Part shown: piece by piece, positions 11,902 to 22,465 of the stretch
How the letters are laid out: the number at the start of each line of letters is the position of its first letter
How positions within the stretch are numbered: the stretch's first letter is position 1
Assembly (NCBI RefSeq): GCF_021155765.1
Contig: NC_060116.1
Location: 17,424,584-17,488,583, forward strand
Length of the DNA stretch: 64,000 nucleotides
Direction of reading: 5' to 3'
Origin: Diprion similis
Taxonomy: Eukaryota; Arthropoda; Insecta; Hymenoptera; Diprionidae
The notes under the pieces: model-generated
What the model was told of the DNA's origin: nothing
The model's input: the letters and a program-made list of their open reading frames with translations, nothing else
The model's database searches: none
Made by a program: the position numbers and the translations under genes

Positions 11902-14462
11902 TTATTGCGGACTATTCTGAGATCCAATGAGTGGGAATATTTGGGTGATTTGGCCAATGCCTTTTGTGCGCCCCTCCCTAAACAGTAGTCGCATTCCGAC
12001 ATGGAGATATTCCGGGTGGCCAACAAATCTGAACAGAACTGATGCAGTATTATTAGTCTGCAGTCCCTCTTCTTTCAAATCCATTATTCCTTCTATCGCG
12101 CACGTTTGACGCACGTTCCCGACGTGTACGGTTGCTTGAAATCCGGGATATATCGCTGTTGCGTGATAGACAACCAAAACGGTGGCCTGAAAGTAACAGT
12201 GAAATCACCAAAACTTTGAAAGTATTTACGTCTACATAGGTATTTTCGAATAAATTAACATTCATTTAGCGATATCAAAGTCTCATAGGCGTCAGTATTG
12301 GTCATTTCTAATTAACCCGCCAAAAATACGAGAGCGGTCACCCAAACATTTTAAAACCAGTATTGAATTGTACCTGGAAGAAAAATGTCGCACACGGATG
12401 ATCTCGAGGTGAGACAAGAACCATTCCAGGTCGAAGGTGGGGCAATGGTGGGTCTCTGGCAGTTGGGGGTGCAATAGTTAGACTTGCACTCTGCGATGCT
12501 CGAACTAGACAACAAGGGGCTTTGTTTCTATGCAAACTAGCCACTTTGACAGGACTAAATTCACCATCTGGCAATGGTCCGACCAGCAGCGGAGTCCCAG
12601 GTGCAATAATCCCCCTTACCAGCAAGCCGCCTAGAACTGGCTCACTCAGTCCCACCACTCTGAAAAGTTATCAAAAAATGACCAAACCGTTTTTGTGTGC
12701 TACTATAAATCGATATACGAAAATAATCACCTAAATGTTTCGTCAATTTGAAACAAACACGATTCGGGATCTGAATCTGGAGGAGTGGATTCAGAAGGTA
12801 ACAAATCTCTGATGAATGAGGTGAGTTCTTTCAGGCCTTCCCCCGTCACACAACTCACAGGAAATACAGGAATCGTTTCCAAATCATAGCCTTGACGCGC
12901 ATTGCTGTTACTATCAGGAACAGAATACAGAACTGGTTGTTTAGAACAGCCATGAGCTCTCACAGTACTCTCAAGTTGAGCCAAAGCATCCCGGGCGTCA
13001 CAGAGGCCAAGGTCAGTTTTGGTTATAACAACAAAAAGTGGTAGTCTCAGAGCAAGGCACAAAGCCAGATGTTCTTGGAAAGCCTCATTCATCGGCGGTG
13101 CTATAACCAGCATCACATGATGTGGACAATAGCCTAGAAATAGGTGTGCAATTTTTTGAGAAGTGACTTTAAGCACGTGTACATGCAAAGATTTATGTAT
13201 TTATTAGTGCTCGGAGCTCGATCGCACCTGTAAGTCCCAGCAATGTTGTTCTCAAATATTTGCGATGACCAGCCAAATCGATGAATGTCACAACTTTGGA
13301 AGCTTGTTCACAAATCTCTTCCGCAGTGTTCATCTCAGCATAGTTGAGTACGTGACCTTCGCTATCAAAGCCAATTATCTCATGGGATATTGATGACGTA
13401 CGTCCTGTTCTAATTTCGTGCAGATGACGAAACATATTCAAACGTGCTCTTCCCCTTCCATTATCCAGCTCACCTTGTGTCAGCACTCCTGTGTTATGCA
13501 GATAACATCATGAGTATGTCACAATAGAGTCTAGTAGATTATTACTTATGTAAATGCAAGAAATATCTGTTCTGTAATGTTTTGCATTTCAACTGAATCC
13601 TATTTCTTGGATCGATTTTGAAGTGTAATCAATAATAGGGAGAATTGTGGCTGCTAAGTACACTCAATGGGTAAGATCAGAATATTAATTTGAAATTAGT
13701 CCTCAAACCTAGCAACGTTGATTTTCCAGCATCTTGTCCGCCTGTTACAGCAAGTCTCAACTCAACAACGGTTTCTTGATCCTCTCTATCGTCTTTTCGT
13801 AGCTTTCTTACTAATACCTCGGCAACTCGTTTATTTTCGGATTCATTTTTCGGAGTGTTTCTGTTCTGTTCCTTCTCATTGCAGTGAACGTTGTTGTTGG
13901 TGAGTTTCTCTCGAAGTACATCTGTGGTTGCACCCAGTCTGGCTGCCATTTCCCTTAAGGTTTTGAGTGAAGCCTTCATTTCCTCCCTTGACAGACCTGC
14001 CAGTCTGCCATTGTCTTCGACTCCTAATCGGTAGTCATTAAACTGATAAGGTTGGTATTCTAAGTGAAACTGGACTTTAATTACATAATTTTACATGTAC
14101 TGGGGACTTGTAGAATCTAAAAATTAACGAACAAACAGTCATCTAATAGTCGGCGATTGCGCACCAATTTGATAAATTGCTTCCCCATGTCCTTCCCGAA
14201 GTCTCCATTTCATTTGTGTAACCAGATGCTCAAATCTCTGGCTTGAGGGGTTCACGAGCTTTAATTTATACTCAATATTTCCTTGTTCTGGTTCAGGAGG
14301 AAGTCTTTGTTCAACATCAGATGCGATGTGTTCCTGATCCTCGTCATTGCTGGAACTCTCACAATCGGATGACCCATTGCCCTCTTGCTCAAAACGATCC
14401 CAAGTTTCCTTGCCTTTTCCCTTTCCTTCTCCAGGATCGAACAATCCAAGAAACGACTCCAT
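11902..14462 (-). CDS. GTPBP2: GTPBP2-type translational GTPase (six exons)
   Basis: Exons in transcript order are 14462-14165, 14023-13709, 13488-13228, 13133-12731, 12659-12374 and 12186-11902. All phases match and give 615 residues, close to vertebrate GTPBP2. Residues 194-202 are the P-loop (GGQDAGKST), 206-235 carry the family signature [24 protein letters not shown], and 275-279 are the G3 motif DLAGH. The G4 site is TKTD (329-332) rather than NKxD. 'LFQIDETFR' starts the beta-barrel domain, and the C-terminal domain contains HVGNVRQT and LLFREG-KGIG. The close paralogue GTPBP1 is less likely because of HEIRTGRT and FQIDETF. Family knowledge: a cytosolic elongation-factor-like GTPase linked to rescue of stalled ribosomes. 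The start is firm: an in-frame TGA precedes the ATG inside the same exon, whose acceptor lies at 14485-14486. Confidence 0.92.
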
Positions 14463-14484
14463 TTTAATAAATATGATTCACCCA
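14463..14484 (-). other. GTPBP2: 5' UTR part of the first coding exon of GTPBP2
   Basis: A good acceptor (tttctttacag) ends at 14485. The 22 bases between it and the ATG contain an in-frame TGA. This implies an upstream non-coding exon, probably in the CpG-rich block near 15.5-15.7 kb. Confidence 0.6.
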
Positions 14485-15539
14485 CTGTAAAGAAAAATCC
14501 AGGTACATTTAGCATTTCAAAATAATTAGAACTGATATTTTATTTCTTCTTAAAATAGGAATGTAGTTCGGCTGCGTAATATCACCAAAGCCTGTAAACA
14601 AAGCCAGGTACAAAAATACATTTGGCATGATGCAAACATGAATTATAGGTATGCATGTAAAATACACTGATATACAGTTACTACGGGAACCAAAATAAGT
14701 ATATTTGGTTATAGTAGCAAGCGTATAAGGTCAGAGCTAGCATTGGACAACAGTCAAAATAAATCATATCTACGATTGACATTAATAATAAATTGTTATA
14801 TTATCAATTACATAACTATGTATCGCTTATCCATCTGTTGCTCAAGATGAGAGAAAACGATTCGTTTGAAAAGGAATGTAGTTGAAATTTTTTTCAAATC
14901 TGACCTACGGAGGTGATGCAATACGTATAATATGTCGGGTGTTGCATTTTTTCCAACTATATTCAGCCATGACATTGTCTAACATTAATTGCGAAATAAA
15001 TTTGCACATCTCGCGAAATTTTTTTCTCGTCAACCTGCTACAAGAATGACACGTTTATACACCTATGTCACATGGGCTTTTGACAGCTGTGTTTCGTGAC
15101 GGTGATTGGCTGCGGCTATTTCGCGACGGCAGAAAACCGTAAGTAAGTAAGTAATATGTAATTCGGTACAGGTGTACATATTAGGGATAATTATAAGTCG
15201 AAAGATGTGAAGGAGTGGTATTAATATTCGTAATTCATACTGTCAATATTGATTTACGGTAATAGACAATTGTGTTATTTGCATAAGAGCAGCGAGCGTG
15301 TAACCAAAAGTAAAAGTGACAGAAAGTGACGCAACAGACAAAAAAACAAAATAGCAAACACTAAACATCTTGTCAGGAAAAAATTTCGTAAAAATAGCTC
15401 GACATGTTAATAGTCCATAACTAAAAGTTTGACTACACAAAATACCTGCAAAGCTTGTACTTTCTTGCCCGAAATTCACTCTCTGATATGCACCGCAAAT
15501 GTTGAATTTTAAATCCCTATCCAATACCGACGAAAACCT

Positions 15540-15715
15540 CGACAGCCATATTGGTCGCACTTTCCCTCCACGCCCTCCTCCGCAGTCCGCTGCTCTTTGC
15601 TGTGATGTTTGATGGCGGCCGCAGCGTCAATGACGCGGGTGACATGCGTGGAGGGGGGAGGGGGGAGATACGGCGCGAAACTTTAGCGAGCGGGATCGCG
15701 CGCAGCCTTGACAAA
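15540..15715 (-). promoter_or_regulatory. CpG-rich block, likely GTPBP2 promoter/first exon
   Basis: Local base composition changes sharply to GC-rich, with GGCGGCCGC, purine-rich GGAGGGGGGAGGGGGG and several CG-rich words. It lies about 1.1 kb upstream of the GTPBP2 start, whose first coding exon begins with a spliced acceptor and so needs an upstream exon. The orientation is inferred from that gene. Confidence 0.45.
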
Positions 15716-17404
15716 CACCCTTGTCGTCCAGCAAACGTGAATTTTTAACAGTATAATTTTCAAACACAAGCCAGCATTTCAATTTGAAGGAAATCATGTG
15801 TACCTCCTCACGATTATAGGATAATCATTGATTAATGCGAAGTAATTGTAAAGTAAATCACAGTCACAAACAGAAACAGCTGAGCAAAAAATTTAGCGAT
15901 TTGTACCTTATTTTCGTTTATTCAGACAGGTGAGAGAAGTAAAAAAACGAATTACGTAACACCATTCTTAATGATAATAAACAATTATCGTTGCGCTATG
16001 TATATCAAAGGACAACACAATTCGATCCTAAGATACATCCGTAATTGAGAATATAGATCATATGAATAGATGCGTATTGTCCGATAACAATTTTGACGGC
16101 AATATTATATTTTATTGATAATTTTCAAATTTGCAAGTTACATATGTTGCTTCCGCAAAGCATACGTAGAAATAATATACGTCTTATGTTAAAACGAAGC
16201 ACCATGCTAAGCTGTGTAGGTAAATGCACGGTAACACATATCCAATAAAAATGTTATGTTAATTATTCGTAAGGGTAAAGCAGAGAGCGTGATTCAACTG
16301 ACAGTGCCTCCGGGCGATAATACTTTAGCCTCGTTAGCTTTTTCCAAGGCATGAAGATTTCTTGTACCTTTGAGAGTTTATTAGAATTATACGTATGACA
16401 CTCATGTCTAATTGCAATTTTGACCAAAATCCGTCCTATGTATGTAAAGCTATTCACGTTTCAAACATGTAGATGTACTTGATGTTTCGATCAATTGAAC
16501 TTGATAGAAAACTCGAATTTTAGCCTCCAGCTGACTTACTAAGATTCACTTACCACCCCAGGGCATATTGTCAAGACTCTGCGATACTAGCAACAGGTCG
16601 GGTTCTGATCAAGTGTAAATAATCGAAACTCTGTAAACAATATATTTGCATTCTTTTTGTAGCCATGGATAATAGACCTCATGACCTCTACCTCGATAAT
16701 GTGAAGTCACCCTGGCCATCTATCCTATAAATTATATATTAAGTTGTTTCGTTTAAAGGCAACATTTTTTTTCGGTTCTACCAGAAAAACTTGTACACAA
16801 CAAAAAAGCAATCCTGGCAGGAGGATATTTCTTAAATCCACTTTTCAAAGGTTGCATCCAGAATTTGAAGTTTGACCATTTGAAAAACATGAAGTAGTAA
16901 TTATTTTTCTCATAATTTTTACCAACTAGCTCCATTTAATAATACGGATTTGGTCCTGAAAGAGTTTGTTAGAGAATTGAATTCTCTTTAAGAATGTGTA
17001 TTCAGTAAAATCCTTAACCGGAATGGTTCAAACAATATAAGCCTCTGCTCTAACACAGAAATTTCAATTTTACAAAGTTCATATCATCGGGCAAGCCAAT
17101 ATATCGGTTTTCCACTCCTCTGGAGGTCAATTTTCTACAATTTGCTTCTAGGGATCAAGTTCATTTCATTGAATGCTGCTGAGTGGTAACAATTATTAAA
17201 AAAATTACACTTTCTACATGTTATTTTAATGAGAAAACTGGGGATTCCAAGAGTGACCTTTGAAAATTATATTTAAAACATATACTACGTGACGATTTTT
17301 TTACAGCAAGTTTTTCACGTCAGATCGAAAAAAAGTGTTGCTTCGAAATAAAACATCTGCATACATACACATATAATATTTATAGCTTATATACATACAT
17401 ATCT

Positions 17405-17535
17405 GCATACCGTGAATATTTTTTGAAGCGGATCCCTGAAGGCTACTCAAGGTGATTTTGTCCCTTGGGCTAACCGCTATAGGTGACCCGCACCATACGG
17501 ATATTGGGTCTGCTTCATTGGATATTCACGGCATA
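17405..17535. repeat. imperfect inverted repeat just downstream of TAPT1
   Basis: The left arm (TGCATACCGTGAATAT...TGAAGCGGATCC) is matched by the right arm in reverse (TATGCCGTGAATATCCAATGAAGCAGACC). The pair spans about 130 bases and would fold into a hairpin. It begins about 70 bases past the TAPT1 stop codon, so it is probably inside the 3' UTR. It could be a decayed MITE. Confidence 0.65.
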
Positions 17536-17600
17536 TACCACGCTACATTATGTACATTAAAATAAAATTAGGTATGAAATCTTCATGTTAAAATTTTACT

Positions 17601-20074
17601 TCATTGGGGAAGAAGCGGCTCACTACCTGCTCTCACAACGCTTTTACCCGATGAAACAGCTGCAGCTGGACTCTGCTCAGAAATTTCTGACTTTGTACAC
17701 TTCTCTGACTTTAAAAGGGCCTCATTCAAACACACATTATTCAGGCTTACTGCACTATTAGAAAAAATAGCCATTGCGGATGTCGGCTTGGTCGTATCAA
17801 TGTTATTAAAATCTGCCTCCCGAGAGACAGGAGTTGGACTTGATTCGGTGGTATTCGAATCTGCGTGCGACGCGATCAGGTCACATGCTTTTCCCAATAT
17901 TACCAAACTATTCAGAACCCGAAACGATATAAGAACAAGGTATGCCATAATAAAGAGAATCAAATTTGCTGGTCTGGCGGTAGGAGTTAAAGTCGTGCAC
18001 AGAACACGAGCCATTGCAACGCCGAGAGGAAGCGGTATAAAACCCATTCGACGGGCGACCAGGTCCGATTGGTCTGAAAATGCCGTCTCCTGCCGTGTTT
18101 GCGCCATATCATAAGCCAGGCTAACCGTGTAGTCCCTATACACGGTTGAACGAAGCTCGTTGAAACGGGTGATGAATGCGTGCTTTACCTTGGACAACAA
18201 GGGGAATTTTCATTTACTCGTCAAATGCTAGCTTGCTTTTGTGCCTTAGTATATCAGACACATTTGTCCTATGGCTTGTAAAATAAGTAAATACCTACCC
18301 AATCAACAAGAACTTCTGCCACAAGTACAAGTATACAATCAGGAAGAAGAATGACAAGACGATCGGCTTTCCAAGAATATTCCTTCATAGTTTGCAAGCA
18401 TACGGCGAGGAGGAGGACAGCCAGATGAAATCGCTCTCTTACATCGCTACAAGATACTTGAAATAAGTTGTTCTTATCAAACTTTTTGAAGACTGATCCC
18501 TTTAGTTCAACGAACTATAAAGAAATACAAAATTCAATATTAATTTCACATGTTATAATGGATGCATCATTTATTCATTTCATTATCAGGTGAATCGATC
18601 GAAATTGATAACATGTACCATGTATGGGTGATACCTTGCAGATGGTGTACAGTTTTAAAATGTAATAGCAACTTACATTGTTTGACATCATGATGGTTAG
18701 CAAACCCTTATTGTTACTATTTATTGCCACATTAAGAGTCGTCGCCTGGAAAAGCACCAAAATGCTGTGCAGCACTGGCACAATCTTTTAAGGAATAAAC
18801 AATTTAATGCAACAAAAGGGAATGTGCCAAATAACATCAAATACTGCATGTCCATCTTTGTTTGAAAAGGATACAGACATAGGCAAAAGCAAAAAGAAGG
18901 TGAGGCAGTGTTCCAAGATGGCGAGTGTGGTTCGAATGAGAACGAGTGCGTGGTTCCGTGGCTGTCCATAACAAGGCGTCGATTGTATCTTGTCCAAAGG
19001 CGCTGAATAGCCGATCGCCAACTTCTAGCATGTTGTAAAAGATATAAAGCTTGATAACGGACTGGCTTTTTACAAGATGATACATCATGGAAGTGTCTAC
19101 TCGCCAGGTTGCAGCCCAACATGCAACAACAACGACTCCTTTCAGAAGATCACAAACCTCTGCCGGCCTCAATAACCTCTCTCCTTTTTTGCCGTTCATT
19201 TTTTTACCTCTATAACAAAACCGGACGGGATAATACAAATTTTATTTACTCACTGACACTGAAGGTTTTATCTTCTATTTGCAGTAACTATACAACTCAC
19301 CTTAAACAGCGCATCAATGGCCTTGTCACTACCGCCCAAAGAGCCATGACAAATCTCAGGGGCAGGAAAGTGTAAACAAACAGGAATGAATCTGCACACT
19401 AATAATAGGACATGCAAAACGTCATTTATATTGAATTATCTATTTCCTTCTTCCGCACAAAATCTTTGTTCGTTGTAATTAGTAATAAGTTTGAGAATTC
19501 ACGGTAACCACTCACTTGGAAAAACCCATAAGCCATGAACTTCTCAAGTTCCCTTGGTATCTTCATAAATGAATAGATTTTCTCGCGTCTGGCGGAGTAT
19601 CGTTCTTCGTCATGTTCCAATTGATAGCCACGTGTAAGTTCTGTTTTCAAAAATTGACCCAGCGATATCCCTGCTGAGATGGGACAATTTATTTGATAAA
19701 TGGTAAGTATATGGATGATTGAAATCAAACTAAAACAACTACCATTTAACCTAAAAAACCATTTGCGTTGTGTAGTACAACCGTTGTAATTAAAGACTAT
19801 TAAGTAGGGATAACGAGTCTTATTGGAAGAATTTGGAGGGTCGTGCACGGTGTAGATGGATAAACATCTCTTTGGAAATATAAGTACCGTGTTTTTTTGC
19901 AGTGTCCTGTTTAACTGACAGCTTAGGAGTTGCAGGACGACTCGGTTGAAAATTGACAGTTTCTATACGACTCCCCTGCAGTCCTGACGCCTTGCTAGGA
20001 CCTCGAAATTTGATGTGTGTTTTCTCTGCAAACATCGCTTCGCTTTGAACGGGCTTGTCATCTTCCGTGTTCAT
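17601..20074 (-). CDS. TAPT1: TAPT1 homologue, multi-pass membrane protein (seven exons)
   Basis: Exons in transcript order are 20074-19888, 19670-19516, 19398-19301, 19209-18875, 18774-18677, 18514-18299 and 18188-17601. They total 558 residues, close to human TAPT1 (567). Diagnostic segments are KIYSFMKIPRELE, CADSFLFVYTFLPLRF, IIKLYIFYNMLEVGDRLFSAFGQDT, ATTLNVAINSNNKGLLTIMM, FVELKGSVFKKFDKNNLFQ and VARRMGFIPLPL. Several hydrophobic segments are visible, consistent with a multipass protein of the ER/ciliary base. Family knowledge: needed for axial patterning and ciliogenesis in vertebrates. The N-terminal 60 residues are polar and poorly conserved. The boundary between exons 1 and 2 is the least certain: two donors (19888 or about 19850) and two acceptors (19670 or 19673) fit the phase. 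The gene is head to head with the polyamine oxidase. Confidence 0.93.
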
Positions 20075-20292
20075 TCTGTTCGATGCGAATATGCACGTTG
20101 AAAAGTTCTTCCTCTTGACTCACGGACATAGTCTTGCACGGAACAGCTGTTCAATCCTACAGCACCGTAGCAAAAATCCCTTCTCCTAGCAGCTCGTATC
20201 GCATGCATCACATGTATGTAGCTGTAGCTGGGCGGGTGAGTATGCATTGGCAACGGGCGGCAGTGTGGTGCTGAATTGACAGGCATTTAAAA
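20075..20292. promoter_or_regulatory. 218-bp bidirectional promoter (TAPT1 / polyamine oxidase)
   Basis: Only 218 bases separate the start codons of two divergent genes. Both 5' UTRs and both core promoters must lie within this space unless either gene has an upstream exon inside the other. The segment holds a GGGCGGG Sp1/KLF-like box near 20230 and no TATA box beyond AT-rich bases next to the plus-strand ATG. Confidence 0.7.
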
Positions 20293-22465
20293 ATGGCGGA
20301 ATCATCGACGAGAGATTCGGATGATGATCAAATTTATTCGAAAATAATCATTATCGGAGCTGGAATGGCCGGTTTGGCAGCGGCTAACCATTTTTTAAAA
20401 AATGGAGAAACCGATTTCATTATGCTTGAAGCAAGAGGACGTATAGGTGGACGTATTGTGGCTATAGAAATGGGTAAAATTCATCATAACCTCAAAAATC
20501 CTTTCCGTTAGCGGCTCCTATTATTTTTTAATACATGCAACCTTACGATCGGTACATAATAAATTGTGTCGTGACTCTATCTGTTGCGTGCGAAATTTTT
20601 CAAACTTGTGATTTGATAAAAATTGGTGAACTAATTGTTATGGGAGGATCTTGTAACATTTTCTTAAAAATTTATCAATACTCGTGATCAACATCCCAGG
20701 TGCAAATTATTCTAAATTCTATTATGTTGCACTTGAAGTGGAATTTTTTTTCTCCGTAGTAATTTCACCCCAACATTTGGTCAGATTTAAAATCTTCTGG
20801 CAACTGAACTGCCGTTACGGATCGCTTGTAAATATCGATTTTTCAGGTAACGAAAAGGTCGAGTTGGGCGCCAATTGGATCCATGGAGTATTAGGCAATC
20901 CGATATTCGAACTAGCAATGGCAAACGGATTGATAGACATAATCAGTGTGCCAAAACCACACAAGGTAGTAGCAGCAATGGAAGATGGAAAACAAGTGCC
21001 ATTCCAAGTACTTCAAGAAATTTACGAAGCCTATGTGTGTTTCCTAAGGCGCTGTGAGGAATATTTTTTAAGTGCCTATAGTCCCCCTGAGGGAGTAGAC
21101 AGTGTAGGTGCTCACATTGCACTTGAAGCTGATCTTTATCTCTCCTCGCTGCCCCCTGAAGAAAGGAAACGAAGAGAATTACTTTTCGACTGTTTGCTCA
21201 AAAGAGAAACATGCATAACCGGCTGTGATACAATGGACGAGGTAGATCTCTTGGAGATGGGATCTTATGCAGAACTTCAGGGTGGAAACATAAGCTTGCC
21301 ACAAGGGTACAGCGCGATTCTGGAACCAGTTGCCAGACACATTCCTAAAAATTGTATTCGTACTAGGCATATTGTCTCAAGTATACGGTGAGTGGATTGA
21401 ATTCAAAAAATTCTTCAGTACTGAATTAAATTTTGACTCCATAATTCATATTCTTAAAGGTTGAGTACAGAGATTTTCCCAGAGGTTTAATCTAGGTATT
21501 GTTAATGCACTGTTCGCAGGTGGGATATAAATGTAGATGCAGCAGATGGTACTGATTCTGATGATTCTGATAGGACAGTAATACGAAGTACCAAAAAAGA
21601 TTGGCCTGTGGAGGTGTGTTGTGAAAATGGCAAGAAATTTTTTGCAGAAAAAATTGTTTGCACTTTACCATTGGGTGTACTGAAAGAAAAAGCTCGTGAA
21701 CTGTTCAAACCTTCATTACCCACTTCTAAATTAGATGCTATAGATCGGCTTTTGTTTGGAACTGTCGATAAAATATTCCTGGAGTATGAAAGGCCATTCC
21801 TGAATCCAGGAATATCCGAAATCATGCTTCTTTGGGATGACAGAAGCTTGCCAGAGGCTGAGAAAGAGGATCTAAGTAAAACTTGGTTCCGGAAAATTTA
21901 CTCGTTTAGTAAAGTTTCGGATACATTATTACTTGGTTGGATATCTGGTGAGCAATAATAATCTGCTCATCTGTTGTAGCTCGGACAATGGCAAGCAACA
22001 TCTTTTTATACATGTTGAACGTTTTTCATACCAGGAAACGCTGCTGAATACATGGAAAGGCTCAGTACAAAAGAGGTAGCTGAAGCATGTACGTCTATAC
22101 TGAGAAGATTCCTCAACGACCCATTTGTCCCTGTACCAAAAGCCTGCGTAACAACTTCGTGGCACTCACAGCCATTTAGTCGAGGTTCTTATACAGCAAT
22201 AGCAGTTGGTGCAGGCCAGATGGATATAGAAACCATCGTTGAACCTTTGCACAGTGGCGACGATGCAACAAATGTAAGAGTGACATTTGCTGGGGAACAT
22301 ACTCACTCATCGTTTTACAGTACTGTTCATGGAGCGTATTTAACAGGCAGACGTGCTGCGCAAACTATTCTAGATTCCAGAAAAAGGGAAAAACAGCCAC
22401 TAAGTCTTAGTTGCGAAGACACAAGTGATCTTAGTTCATGGATCCAAGGCATTTCTCTAGATTAG
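20293..22465 (+). CDS. FAD-dependent polyamine oxidase (PAOX/SMOX-like, four exons)
   Basis: Exons 20293-20473, 20847-21387, 21520-21947 and 22035-22465 join in phase to give 526 residues. The N-terminal Rossmann motif GAGMAG (22-27) with the following LEARGRIGGR binds FAD. ELGANWIHG, the KIFLEYERPF segment (Lys325, in the position of the flavin-proximal catalytic lysine) and the C-terminal FAGEHTHSSFYSTVHGAYLTGRRAA are family hallmarks. Family knowledge: oxidises spermine or N1-acetylated polyamines to spermidine/putrescine with release of H2O2 and an aldehyde. The extreme C-terminus is SLD, not an SKL-type peroxisomal signal, so a cytosolic or nuclear spermine-oxidase role is as likely as a peroxisomal one. 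An acidic insert (DSDDSD, about 253-258) lies before the second FAD-contacting part. The start is the first ATG after the shared promoter. Confidence 0.93.

Larger units (their letters stand above)
14485..17600. other. intergenic/5' region between GTPBP2 and TAPT1
   Basis: No coding gene is seen. A GC- and CpG-rich patch at about 15540-15715 stands out from the AT-rich surroundings and contains GGCGGCCGC. It is the best candidate for the GTPBP2 promoter and first non-coding exon on the minus strand. A short open frame across it is arginine/proline-rich and has no domain. The rest is AT-rich and featureless apart from the hairpin near 17.4 kb. Confidence 0.5.
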
